This document shows, one piece after another, positions 46,893-59,238 of a DNA stretch of 64,000 bases. Each line of letters starts with the position of its first letter. The stretch's first letter is position 1. A program made the translations under genes and the position numbers. The DNA is from Begonia masoniana (taxonomy: Eukaryota > Streptophyta > Magnoliopsida > Cucurbitales > Begoniaceae): positions 22,776,383 through 22,840,382 of the forward strand of contig CM039502.1 in NCBI GenBank assembly GCA_022432975.1, in the 5' to 3' direction. The notes under the pieces were generated by a model. That model did not search any database. It worked only from the letters and a program-made list of their open reading frames with translations, and was not told the origin of the DNA.

Positions 46893-49234
46893 TGTAATAT
46901 CCAGCCTGTACGAAATTTCATATTATAATATATATTGGCATTTTTGTAAATATATCAAATCAAGCTCGTTTTACAAAAAGAAAGCATCATTTCGATCCTA
47001 ACGATTAATAGGAATTTTACGAAATTTACGAGAATTTTCGGAGTAATAACGCTATATTCCGAGTAATTAAGTTTCTCGTAATATAAGGAACGTTCTAGTA
47101 AAAATAGTAAACAAGGTCCGATTTACGAACGGACAGTTTTAATAAATCTCAAATAATAAGTTGAACCTATTGGTGAATTAAGGAAATTTGGAGAATCCGA
47201 ATAGTTAGCCGATTGATGAAACGAAGGACGAAACAAATATAAAAACTAAAGAAGGGCAAAAAGTTAAATTGCCAAGTTAATTTTTAATAAAAATCAAATT
47301 TCTTCATTCAGCAGAACACTTATGTGATTTCAATTTTTTCCTCTTTCTTCCAGAGGCGATTTCTCTCTCGGCTTCCCTCTCTGCCCGTGACGACTTCGAC
47401 GATCCGACCTCCAATCTTTCCTCCGTTCGTTCCATTTTCTTCGTGCTTTCTCCTCCAATCGACGTTCTAGGTATGAACCTACGATCTTAGAGCTTTTATT
47501 TCGATGTTTAAGGAGTTTTAAACAATTAGGTTTCGTTTAGGTTTTGTTAAAAATCAAGATTTAGGGCTCGAAATTGATAGATTGTTATAGTTTACGAACG
47601 TATTGCACGTATTAAACGTTATTGGAAGAAGTTTGGACGATTTAGGAGAAATGTTAAATTTGTAAATTTCGGGTTTTCGGGAAACTCGTAAATTGGATTT
47701 CGGGGTATCGAGCGTGGATTAATGGATTAAATGCCTCGATAAGTTAAGTTGGAATGTTAGGAAATTCCTTTAGTTGAGGTTTTGACAATTGGACGTTTAT
47801 TAACTTAAACTCGTTTTAACGTCAATCCTTGTAAATTGCTTAGGTGATCAGCGCTCGTGGACGGAGCTTGAGCTGCTTTGGACACGAGGTAAGTTCTCGT
47901 GATCTTCTCTGGCCGATTGGCCTACACCGTACGTCGAATGTCTTCTCGAGGAGTTTTGGAGATGCGCATGTTTATTTGTTTTGGTTGGGTAGACAGGTTT
48001 AGTTGTTTTATAGGTTATAGGTTATGCATTTATAGTCTTGATGGTACACGTTATTGCTTGTTTACTTTATGATATAGAACTGTTCATGCATCACGTGTTT
48101 TAAAGAAAAGCATGAAAGTGAATTTTGCACAATGTTTTAAAGATAATGCAAAGAATAAAATGGGCCGTAAGACATATAGTTAAAATGGGCCGTAAGACAT
48201 ATAGTTAAAATGGGCCGTAAGGCATATAGTTAAAATGGGCCGAAAGGCATACAGGCCGAAAGGCATACAGTTTATAGGTCATGCGAGGTGGGGCTCAGGC
48301 ACGGCTGTACGTGTTGTAAGCGTGTACCCCCCGCCTCTAGCTGGAAAGAGTAGTCCACCCGCTGGATGAGCTCTCTCCGGTTAGAGGGATAGGATCTCGG
48401 TGACACCTACAGTGCATAGCATAGCTTTTGCATTTACGAGTCTTACTGAGATTTTTATCTCATAGTGTGTTGTATGGTGTAGGTGATTTCAAGGAAACAG
48501 GTGAGGATGAGATCCCTCCACCTGAGGAGTGACGCAGTTGACGGAGGATGGCTTGCTGTGGTGTGTTGCGCAGTCGATGCTCACCTGACCCGTGGGGAAG
48601 TATGTATAGATTTTGAGGGTTTTAAGTTATTTTGGATAGAATAGGAAAATTGTATAGACATTATAGGGTGTTTGGTTCTGGTAGTTGATAGGTTTACATT
48701 TTAATATTTTTTACACGATTTGTAATTGTTTAGTGATTTTAAAACCGGAGGATATGTTCGGTTTTTAAACATATCAACGCGGTTTATTTCCATAAAACGT
48801 ACTTGGTTTTAAAATGCGTTTGGAGTTGTTAACGAGGGGTAAGTGAATTATGTGGGTTTTGAGTGTTCGAAGGAATACGTGAATTGTGAATGTATGATGT
48901 AGGGAAGAGAAAAGAGAGGTGTGTGTTGTGTGTATATGTGTGAACGCAGGAGAAGAAAAGGAAAAGGGGAAGGGGCAGAGGAGATGGCGACGAATCGCCA
49001 TGGGGGGGCGATTGCATCGCCACTCCCTGGAAAATTTCCAGGGAGTGTGGCGATCAGTCGTCACAGGCGATGAATCGCCATGGGGGGGCGATTGCATCGC
49101 CACTCCCTGGAAAATTTCCAGGGAGTGTGGCGATGAGTCGCCACAAATTGTGGCGACTGATCGCCACAGGCGATATGCAACAGGCGAATAATCGCCTGTT
49201 GCAATCGCCGATGGGCGATTATTCGCCCTATCTT
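46893..49234 (+). repeat. Element J 3' LTR, first segment (cut by N)
   Basis: It matches the 5' LTR (31438 onward) with scattered substitutions. The TGGGCCGTAAG minisatellite (about 48158-48270) has the same number of units; the CATAG pentamer run is about 20 bp shorter. An 80-bp tandem duplication (48992-49151) is absent from the 5' LTR. N is inserted at ATCTT (49230-49234). Confidence 0.9.
48992..49151 (+). repeat. 80-bp tandem duplication of a hairpin in J 3' LTR
   Basis: The block with CGCCATGGGGGGGCGATTGC and the hairpin CTCCCTGGAAA/TTTCCAGGGAG occurs twice with an 80-bp period. The J 5' LTR has one copy (about 33556-33635). The duplication arose after J inserted, and before or after N inserted next to it. 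Confidence 0.85.
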
Positions 49235-51321
49235 TGTAACGCCCCGAGTCATCTGAACCCGGTTTGCTACCCATAACAATGAACCGAACCATGACGACTT
49301 GATGCTAAATTTAAAAAAATTTCGCTCGACAGTCAAAATTTGACTTTTTCTAAAAATTTAAAATATTTAAAACTTGCAGCGGAAATAATTCTAAACAGCA
49401 ATGTAGTAAAACAAAACTATAAATCATGGTTTGAAATGTTAAGAGGCAATCGGTAGTTTGGAATTAAAGTTTAAAACTGTGGAATACTAGGAGAAATCAC
49501 GGAAATCCAACGTATCTGCCGATGAGCAAAGCCAACGGAAGGAGCAAAAATGAAAACAAAAAGGCTTCTACCGATGACGTGCACAAACAACGCATTACTA
49601 TCTGCCGATGATGTCAACGCAACACCATCTGCCGATGAAGTCAACATAACTTCATCTGCCGATAAAGTCAACATAACTTCATACACAACTTCATCTGCCG
49701 ATGAAGTGAACACAAATTCATCTACCGGCAGATTTCCATCTTCCGATAGACAAACGCGCGACATCTACCGATGACGTCAGCCAGATGATTCCTTCATCCA
49801 ACATCTGCCGATCGCTAGACGACAAAAACCTACACAACATCTTCCGATAGACAACTTAACCATGACTCAACATCTATCGATAGACATCATCTACCGATAG
49901 AGAACAAAACAACATTTCATCAACTCCTCGTTATAAAACACTACTCCAACTACAGAAAAGGATTTACTTACTCTACTGAAATCATTCAAAAACGATTCAA
50001 CCATTGCATTACTCAAAATTCAGCAAGTACTAACATCTAGACCCAACAAGATACGGTTATCAGGAAGGAAAACTCAAAACATGTTCAAAACTTTGAAATC
50101 AATTCTGTCATGAAAACTCAACATACTTAGACTGAATCTTTAACTACTAGTCCTCCACACTGACAGACATCAGTTAAACCGCCCCATCAGCTGCCAGAAC
50201 ATTGAATAGGTGCACTCCTCCAACCCGGCAAGTCCTCAGTTAACTCAGTAAACACACCTGCTGTCACTTCTTCACCTACATCACAAAACTCATCTATTAG
50301 CCTAATGCTAAGTAAGTAATGCAAAATGAAATGAATTACTGAAACATAAACTCCTAGTCATGCAGTTTCTACTTTCTCATCTCAGTTGCTCATTCATCGT
50401 TTCTGATTCAGATCCCCCTGTGAAATTGGGAGTTGGATCAACTCTCCCAAAGTATATATCCACTGACTCATTAAGGGGCGGATTATTTCCCTTAACAGTA
50501 AATCTGATTCACATGTTCAGATCCCCCTGTGAAATTGGAAGTTGGATCAGCTCTTCCAAAGTATATTTATATCCACTGTCTCATTAAGGGGCGGATTAAT
50601 TCCCTTAACGGTAAGTCTGATTCACTTTGCTGTTTCATCACATTCAATCCTCTCCGTACCAATATGTAATCAAATTCATTTTCGTATACATTTTGAAAAC
50701 ATGATGCATGGCATACAAACACATCCAAGTAAATACAAACCTAACGTTTTGTGATGTAGGCCCGAAGGCACAAGCAAACATTACTTACCTGATCTCCTGG
50801 AAATCACTCGTTTTCAACTACTCTGGAAGCCTTGCCCACCTAGTTTCATAAGCAGAATACCGATTAGATTACCACTAACTGTATCCTTCATCACTCAGAA
50901 ACCTAAGGAGCTAGTTTGGAAGTTCTGGTCATCATACACTCTCAGCTTAGTACTAAATCCCGAACTCCATTCATTCACAATATCGACATAACACACACAC
51001 ACATTGCGCTCCCTCTGCTATCTAACCACTGAAATCTCAAGTGAACGAAAGGAAAACTTACCTAGTTGAGGAATGAGGATCGGTATGGAGAATCGCCTGG
51101 AGTTCTGCTGAGCCGGAGCTGAATACCGAGAAAGGAGAAATGAGGGAATAGTGACGGCTAAACCTCATTAAACCCTTCCTTAAATACATTTTCCACTTTT
51201 CAAAATGCTAATTACTCTTTTGCCCTTGCATAGTTATTTATTAACCTAATCATCATTTTCTCCCAAATTCTCACATTATAAATGGTTAGTTAAATTCGGT
51301 TCAATAGAACCGGGTGCTACA
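49235..51321 (-). repeat. Element N 3' LTR
   Basis: On the + strand it reads TGTAACGCCCCGAGTCATCT ... GGGTGCTACA. It holds an array of CTGCCGATGA/TCATCTGCCG-type units with TGACGTCA (49510-49900), two copies of a roughly 125-bp repeat (CAGATCCCCCTGTGAAATTG..., 50407-50620), the micro-exon-like block bounded by CTAG|GTGGGCAAGG and ATCAG|GTAAGTAATG (about 50790-50840), and the acceptor-like GTGATGTAG|GTGAAGAAG (50275). The N micro-exon is longer (51 nt) and is not open in the frame used by other families. Confidence 0.9.
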
Positions 51322-51339
51322 ATCTACCCTCCTTAAAAG
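51322..51339 (-). other. Polypurine tract of element N
   Basis: The minus strand reads CTTTTAAGGAGGGTAGAT directly before the 3' LTR start TGTAGCACCC. It follows the pol stop at 51357. Confidence 0.75.
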
Positions 51340-51356
51340 AATTTTGTCCTCAAAAT

Positions 51357-54300
51357 TCAGTACCTGAATAATTCCGGATGTTGGTCCATCATGTCTTGCT
51401 GGCGCTCCCAAGTTGTTTCCTCTATGTTCTGGTTGTGCCAAAGGACTTTCACTAATGGAACCTCTTTGTTGCGCAATACCTTCACCGCATAGTCCAAGAT
51501 CCTTACAGGTTTCTCTTCATATGCCAGAGTGGGGAGAACTTCGATACTCTGCTGTTCCACAATCTGTGATGGATCTCTAACACACTTCTTTAGCATAGAC
51601 ACATGGAACACACTGTGTATTCCATCCATAGAAGCCAGCAGCTGTAACTGGTAGGCTGCTCTCCCAACTCTCTCCAAAATGGTGAATGGTCCAATAAATC
51701 TGGGGTTTAACTTTCCTCTCTTTCCAAACCTCACAACTCCCTTAAAAGGTGACACTTTAAGAAAAACTTCATTACCAACATCAAATTCCAGTTCCCTTCG
51801 TCATTTGTCTGCATAGCTTTTCTGTCGGCTTTGAGCTGTCAGGATTCTTTGACGGATAAGAGCAATCTTCTCTACTGTCTGTTGCACAATTTCAGGACCA
51901 ATCAGTTGTGCTTCCCCAACTTCATCCCAATACAATGGTGATCTGCACTTCCGTCCATACAATGCCTCGTATGGTGCCATACCTATGGTTGCCTGAAAAC
52001 TGTTGTTGTAAGAGAATTCTACTAAGGATAGGTATTTGCTCCAAGAACCTTGAAAATCCAAAACACATGCCCGGAGCATATCCTCTAATGTTTGAATGGT
52101 TCTTTCCGATTGTCCATCAGTTTGAGGGTGGAAAGCTGTGCTAAAGTTTAGTTGCGTTCCCATAGCCTTGTGCAGACTTTTCCAAAACTTAGATGTAAAT
52201 CTGGAGTCTCGGTCTGAAACTATAGTGCTTGGAACTCCATGCAGTCTAACTACTTCGTGCACATACAACTCTGCCAGTTGATCCATCGAGTATGTTATCT
52301 TTATCGGCAGAAAGTGAGCAGATTTGGTTAAACGATCGACTATTACCCAGATTGCATCATGTCCCTTTGCTGTTCTAGGTAATCCTATAACAAAATCCAT
52401 AGCTATTTGTTCCCATTTCCATTCGGGAACTGGTAAGGGTTGCAACATTCCTGAGGGTCTCTGATGCTCGGCTTTAATCTGTTGACAACACAAACATGAT
52501 CCTACATATTCTGCCACACTTCGTTTCATACCAGGCCACCAGTAGTGATGTTTAAGGTCTCTGTACATCTTTGTACTCCCCGGGTGAACAGAAAACCTGG
52601 AAGAGTGTGCTTCAGAAAGAATCTCGTCACAAAGCTTCTTAATGGCAGGAACAAACCATCTATTTCTATACCTAAGGATCCCATCGGTAGAATAGTTAAA
52701 ATCTGACTTGTCCATAGAATCCATGCTTGACTTGTACTTGTTACACTCATCATCGTTCGCCTGAGCTTCCTTTATTTTCTCAAGAATAGTAGGCCTTAAA
52801 GTTATGGTTGAAAGTATAGCTGATACATTGGTTACTGCTTCTAGATTAAACTTCTGGTATTCTGTCTCTAAAGCTATTTGTTTGTCTAGAGTCAATGCAG
52901 AGACGGAATGAGTCACTCTACTCAAGGCATCAGCCACTACATTGGCCTTACCAGGGTGGTATTTAATCTCAAAATCATAATCTTTGACAAATTCTAACCA
53001 CCTACGCTGCCTCATATTCAGTTCCTTTTGCGTGAAAATGTATTTCAGGCTCTTATGATCTGAAAATATCTCACAAGATTGTCCATACAGGTAATGCCTC
53101 CAAATCTTAAGTGCAAATACAACTGCAGCTAATTCTAAGTCATGTGTAGGGTAATTTTTCTCATGGACCTTCAACTGTCTAGAGGCATAAGCTATCACTT
53201 TCCCATCCTGCATTAACACACAACCTAGACCGATCTTGGAAGCATCACAATAAATGCTAAACTTATCATCCTCGACAGGGAGGGTCAGAATTGGAGCATT
53301 GGTCAGCTTCTGCTTCAAAGTTTGAAAACTATGCTCACAATCCTCAGTCCACACATATTTTACGTTCTTCCTAGTTAATCGGGTAAGGGATGTCGCAATC
53401 TTTGAGAATCCTTCGATAAACTTCCTGTAATACCCAGCCAATCCAAGGAAACTTCTGACATCCGTAGCATTCCTCGGTTGGGGCCATTCCTTAACTGCCT
53501 GGACCTTAGCTGGATCCACAGATATGCCATCTCCAGAGATGACATGTCCTAAAAAGTGAACTTGGTCCAACCAAAATTCACACTTGGAAAACTTGGCATA
53601 AAGTTGGTGCCTTCTCAGTACTTCTAACACTAAACTCAAATGTTTTGCATGCTCGTCTTTAGTGCTAGAATAGATTAGAATGTCATCTATGAATACAATG
53701 ACAAACTTGTCCAAATACTCGTGAAACACCCTATTCATGAGATCCATGAAGGCTGCTGGTTTATTTGTCAGACCAAAAGACATAACCAAAAACTCATAAT
53801 GTCCATACCTCGTGCGAAAGGCAGTCTTTGGGATATCCTAAGATTTAACCTTCAGCTGATAATAACCGGATCTAAGGTCAATCTTAGAGAAAACTCTTGC
53901 ACCCCTAAGCTGGTCAAATAAGTCATCAATTCTCGGCAAAGGGTATTTATTCTTAACAGTTAACTTATTCAATTCTCTATAATCAATGCACATGCGCATA
54001 GATCCATCTTTCTTTTTGACAAAAAGGACCGGTGCACCCCATGGTGAAAAGCTAGGGCGTATGAACCATTTCTCCAACAGATCCTCCAATTGTTTCTTTA
54101 ACTCTTTGAGTTCTGTTGGTGCTAGTCTATATGGATTTTTAGACACAGGTTCGGCTCCGGGGTAAACATCCACAACAAATTCAATTTCCCTATCTGGTGT
54201 CAAGCCTGGAAGGTCATCTAGGAATACTTCAGGGAAGTCTTGGACGACTAAGACATTTTTGGGACTTGATTTCTCTACTAGTTGTATGTCTAAAACACTA

Positions 54301-55838
54301 GCTAAAAAGTACAAATACTCTCTGCATAGGGAGGGTCTACAATTGACCGAAGTCATTACAGTCATTTCCTTACTCTTTTCTGAGGCTTGAAAGGTATGCC
54401 TCAAACTACCAGGGGGTTGGAAACTAACTATTCCAGTCCTACAATCAATCGTGGCATAATGCTTAAACAGCCAATCCATTCCCAGAATTACATCAAATTC
54501 CATTATATCCATAATGATGAGGTCAGCAGGTAGACTCACACTTCCTACTAACACATCACTGTCAAGCATCACTCGGTTAGAGTGCATGCGTTCACCAGAG
54601 GGTAAGGTAACATTAAACACATGCATGGAAGGGGTAAACTGTACATCTAATTTAACAGCAAATGTAGATGCTATAAACGAATGCGTTGCACCAGAATCTA
54701 TCAAAGTAAAAGCAGGCACAGAGTTGATCAATATAGTACCTGACACTACAGCAGGCTGTTCCTCACCCGACTCCGTCATGGAGAATATTCTTGGTTTAAT
54801 CATAGCAGGACCACTCTTAGGAACTGGACAGTCTCTGCTAATGTGGCCGACTTTGTTACAATTATAGCATCTGGTGACTCTAGGCTTCGAACACTCTTTG
54901 AACGTATGTCCAACCTCCTCACAGTTGAAGCACTTTCCCAAGCCCAGTCTACATTCTCCCGGGTGGTTCTTCAGGCACTTTGGACACTGGGGAAATTTCC
55001 TGACATTTTGCACCTTTCCCCCTGATCCTTGGCTATTTTGGCCCTCACTTGGCCTCTTCGTTCCCCTTTGCTGGTGTGGCTGGTTAAACCTTTGCGGGGC
55101 CTCCTTTGGTCCAGCACACTTCCTTTCAGCCTCTTCCACTTCCAGAGCAGTGGACACAACTTCGCTGAACGTTAAACCTTTAATGCCACAGAATTTGACT
55201 CCCCGATAAATCTCCGGCTTCAGTCCATGCACAAATTTGAACACCTTATCCTCGTCCTTATGAGCAAAGTGTCCAGCAAACCTGGACAAGGACTCAAATT
55301 GCCTACTGTACTCTGCCACCGACCCTGTCTGCTTCAAATTCAGAAATTCCAACTTCTTTGCGGTCTGAACCGTGCTGTTAAAATATTTCTCATAGAAGAT
55401 GTCCTTAAACTGTGACCAAGTCATGGTCAGAATGTCAGTGGTGGTTTCAACTGTTTCCCACCAGAGTTGAGCTTCGCCAGCCAAGTGAAATGTTGCTAAC
55501 GTGACCTTATCTCCTTCTCCTATGCTGGCGCACCTAAACATGCTCTCTATCTTCCTAAGCCACCCTTCAGCCACAACAGGATCAGACGACTGACCATCAA
55601 ACGTGGGTGGTCTTAGCCTCCGGAATCTATCCCCAGAATGCTCGTTGCAAGAACCCGAGTTGGCACTTCCTTGCACCTCTCGGTTCAGCAGTACTCCTAG
55701 TTGCTCGGATTGTTGGCGCATTAATTCTGCCTGCTGTCGCACTAGATCTGTCAACTGTCCGATTACACTAGAATCTTCTGCGCTTCCCGGAGTTGGTGTC
55801 TCTCTCCGCACCCTTGGCCTTCCTGGTCGTCGGGACAT
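51357..55838 (-). pseudogene. Element N gag-pol polyprotein (two in-frame stops)
   Basis: A single frame of 1494 codons runs from ATG 55838 ([15 protein letters not shown]) to TAA at 51357. Gag has [26 protein letters not shown] and [10 protein letters not shown]. Three zinc-binding motifs follow: [26 protein letters not shown] and [14 protein letters not shown] (54840-54990); B and J have one canonical knuckle. Protease has DSG ([11 protein letters not shown]). RT has [10 protein letters not shown] (near 53690), RNase [14 protein letters not shown], integrase [24 protein letters not shown] and [11 protein letters not shown], and the chromodomain ends EETTWERQQDMMDQHPELF. TAG at 53838-53840 (within RT, after QLKVK) and TGA at 51801-51803 (after KSYADK) are the only visible defects; the frame is otherwise kept throughout. 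Confidence 0.94.
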
Positions 55839-55977
55839 TTTGCTATATTCCTGCGCAGGGTTAACTATTTTATAAACATCTAATTACTAAGGCTAACATA
55901 AACACGTACAGTTGTTGGAGTACTCCCATGCAACGATCGGCACTGATGAGTAATCTTTTGAACGGTTTAACTGAATG

Positions 55978-55989
55978 TCTCTGATACCA
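55978..55989 (-). other. Primer-binding site of element N
   Basis: The minus strand reads TGGTATCAGAGA three bases inside the 5' LTR (55993), complementary to initiator-Met tRNA. The leader then has CAACAACT|GTACGTG, a weakened form of the donor seen in B, G and J, and CCTGCGCAG|GAATATAGCAAAATG before gag. Confidence 0.8.
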
Positions 55990-55992
55990 ACT

Positions 55993-58078
55993 TGTAACGC
56001 CCCGAGTCATCTGAACCCGGTTTGCTACCCATAACACTGAACCGAACCATGACGACTTGATGCTAAATTTAAAAAAAATTTCGCTCGACAGTCAAAATTT
56101 GACTTTTTCTAAAAATTTAAAATATTTAAAACTTGCAGCGGAAATAATTCTAAACAGCAATGTAGTAAAACAAAACTATAAATCATGGTTTGAAATGTTA
56201 AGAGGCAATCGGTAGTTTGGAATTAAAGTTTAAAACTGTGGAATACTAGGAGAAATCGCGGAAATCCAACGTATCTGCCGATGAGCAAAGCCAACGGAAG
56301 GAGCAAAAATGAAAACAAAAAGGCTTCTACCGATGACGTGCACAAACAACGCATTACTATCTGCCGATGACGTCAACGCAACACCATCTGCCGATGAAGT
56401 CAACATAACTTCATCTGCCGATAAAGTCAACATAACTTCATACACAACTTCATCTGCCGATGAAGTGAACACAAATTCATCTGCCGGCAGATTTCCATCT
56501 TCCGATAGACAAACGCGCGACATCTACCGATGACGTCAGCCGGATGATTCCTTCATCCAACATCTGCCGATCGCTAGACGACAAAAACCTACACAACATC
56601 TTCCAATAGACAACTTAACCATGACTCAACATCTACCGATAGACATCATCTACCGATAGAGAACAAAACAACATTTCATCAACTCCTCGTTATAAAACAC
56701 TACTCCAACTACAGAAAAGGATTTACTTACTCTACTGAAATCATTCAAAAACGATTCAACCATTGCATTACTCAAAATTCAGCAAGTACTAACATCTAGA
56801 CCCAACAAGATACGGTTATCAGGAAGGAAAACTCAAAACATGTTCAAAACTTTGAAATCAATTCTGTCATGAAAACTCAACATACTCAGACCGAATCTTT
56901 AACTACTAGTCCTCCACACTGACAGACATCAGTTAAACCGCCCCATCAGCTGCCAGAACATTGAATAGGTGCACTCCTCCAACCCGGCTAGTCCTCAGTT
57001 AACTCAGTAAACACACCTGCTGTCACTTCTTCACCTACATCACAAAACTCATCTATTAGCCTAATGCTAAGTAAGTAATGCAAAATGAAATGAATTACTG
57101 AAACATAAACTCCTAGTCATGCAGTTTCTACTTTCTCATCTCAGTTGCTCATTCATCGTTTCTGATTCAGATCCCCCTGTGAAATTGGGAGTTGGATCAA
57201 CTCTCCCAAAGTATATATCCACTGACTCATTAAGGGGCGGATTATTTCCCTTAACAGTAAATCTGATTCACATGTTCAGATCCCCCTGTGAAATTGGAAG
57301 TTGGATCAGCTCTTCCAAAGTATATTTATATCCACTGTCTCATTAAGAGGCGGATTAATTCCCTTAACAGTAAGTCTGATTCACTTTGCTGTTTCATCAC
57401 ATTCAATCCTCTCCGTACCAATATGTAATCAAATTCATTTTCGTATACATTTTGAAAACATGATGCATGGCATACAAACACATCCAAGTAAATACAAACC
57501 TAACGTTTTGTGATGTAGGCCCGAAGGCACAAGCAAACATTACTTACCTGATCTCCTGGAAATCACTCGTTTTCAACTACTCTGGAAGCCTTGCCCACCT
57601 AGTTTCATAAGCAGAATACCGATTAGAATACCACTAACTGTATCCTTCATCACTCAGAAACCTAAGGAGCTAGTTTGGAAGTTCTGGTCATCATACACTC
57701 TCAGCTCAGTACTAAATCCCGAACTCCATTCATTCACAATATCGACATAACACACACACATTGCGCTTCCTCTGCTATCTAACCACTGAAATCTCAAGTG
57801 AACGAAAGGAAAACTTACCTAGTTGAGGAATGAGGATCGGTAAGGAGAATCGCCTGGAGTTCTGCTGAGCCTGAGCTGAATACCGAGAAAGGAGAAATGA
57901 GGGAATAGTGGCGGCTAAACCTCATTAAACCCTTCCTTAAATACATTTTCCACTTTTCAAAATGCTAATTACTCTTTTGCCCTTGCATAGTTATTTATTA
58001 ACCTAATCATCATTTTCTCCCAAATCCTCACATTATAAATGGTTAGTTAAATTCGGTTCAATAGAACCGGGTGCTACA
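55993..58078 (-). repeat. Element N 5' LTR
   Basis: Nearly identical to 49235-51321. Differences are mainly C/T and G/A changes at CpG or CpNpG sites (for example CCGATGACG against CCGATGATG, CTACCGGC against CTGCCGGC), plus a 4-bp change in a CA repeat. This is the pattern expected from deamination of methylated cytosines. Confidence 0.9.
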
Positions 58079-58083
58079 ATCTT

Positions 58084-58341
58084 TTGGTGAGTAATCGCCC
58101 CTGCATGTAAGGGGCGATTGCCCCTTTTGTCCCTCGATTTAACTTAATTGTTTTTAAATGTTTTTAAACTATTTTACATATTTGTTTTACTTGTTATTTC
58201 AATTGTTCCAAGATTCGTTTTAAACGATTTTCCTAAAGAACCTCGATTTCGATTTCGGTTTAGGTTTCGTCTAGAGTATAGTTGAAGTTTTAAAAAAAAA
58301 AATTAGTAGGAAAAATCGGGTACAGTATCAGGGACGTGACA
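58084..58341 (+). repeat. Element J 3' LTR, last segment
   Basis: The LTR of J resumes after N (TTGGTGAGTAATCGCCCC) and ends AGGGACGTGACA at 58341. GAATG follows, the right copy of the J target-site duplication. Confidence 0.92.
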
Positions 58342-58346
58342 GAATG

Positions 58347-59198
58347 AGTGAGGGGCAAACTTGTAAATATAAAGTTAAGTTTTATTATTATTAAACAAAA
58401 ATTCTTCCTCCCCCCTTAAGCATTTTCATTTCCACGATTTCACTTCCTCCTCCTCCAGAGAGCTTTCTTCCTTGTTGTTTTTCTTCTTTTCCTCCCACGC
58501 CATTTCTCCATGCCGACGATTCATCTGATTTCCGACAAAGTTCCTCCTCCATTTCTCTTCCCCATTCCATCCTCTAGGTGAGACTCTATAGTATTGGATG
58601 AATAATTTTTCTTTTAAGGATTTGATTTCAATTAGGGTTTCGTTTTAGATTTTGTGAAAATTATCATTTTAGTTAGAAATCGATGATTTATTGTGTTATG
58701 GTTATTAATTGTGATTGTTGTTGGGAGATTGAGGTTATTATGGTTGTTAGGTTGAATTTGGTGGGTTGATTGAGTTGAATGCCATTAATGGGTTGTTAAT
58801 TAAGTTGTGAGCACAAAGTGCTCGGTAAAATACCCGTGTGAAGTAATCAAAGATTCTAGAGAAATCAGCTTTGACTAGGAGCCTCAGTTTAAGTTCAGAG
58901 ATCGTTTATTTAGGATTGGTTTTAATGCCTTTATTTATGAAATGCCTTAGGTGGACACGGCTTACGGACGGTGCTCGGCATTGCTATGGACGCCAGGTAA
59001 ATGGATGTTAGGTTTCCAGCCCCTAAGGCCCTACATCGTGTCAATGCTAGGTTTTGTGTTTGATAATGATTTTCTGATTGTGGGGTTTAATGAGTCGGGT
59101 AGCCTAGGATGTTAGCTATTGTTTGTTAGTTTCGTTGTGAGCAATGTATGTTCATGCACGTTGTGAATTGTTTGATGGTATGTTATGTGTAAATTCCT
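58347..59198 (+). repeat. Element I LTR, second segment (cut by O)
   Basis: LTR I continues with the A-like layout: pyrimidine-rich leader (here with one ATG near 58511), CTCTAG|GTGAG (58575), GAGCACAAAGTGCTCGG, and a micro-exon-like block after ATGCCTTAG (from about 58951) followed by GTAAATGG. This block is 46 nt against 48 nt in A and is shifted out of frame. It is cut at 59198 by O. The rest of I is outside the window. Confidence 0.8.
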
Positions 59199-59238
59199 TG
59201 TAACGCCCGGGACAAAATTCTAAATAAGGATGGTAGGA
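59199..59238 (+). other. Element O: deletion stub and polypurine tract
   Basis: TGTAACGCCCG, the first 11 bases of an LTR, is joined directly to GGACAAAATTCTAAATAAGG, the typical end of the internal region, and the polypurine tract TAAATAAGGATGGTAGGA. The full LTR then starts at 59239. Nearly the whole 5' LTR and all coding sequence have been removed, leaving only the two extreme ends. Confidence 0.8.

Larger units (their letters stand above)
49235..58078 (-). mobile_element. Element N: youngest full-length Ty3/gypsy element
   Basis: A complete 8844-bp minus-strand element lies in the 3' LTR of J, with a perfect target-site duplication ATCTT (49230-49234 and 58079-58083). The LTRs are 2087 and 2086 bp and differ at about 19 sites plus two small indels by eye, near 0.9%. 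Polypurine tract, primer site and a full gag-pol frame with only two in-frame stops are present. It is the deepest level of the nest. Confidence 0.95.
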
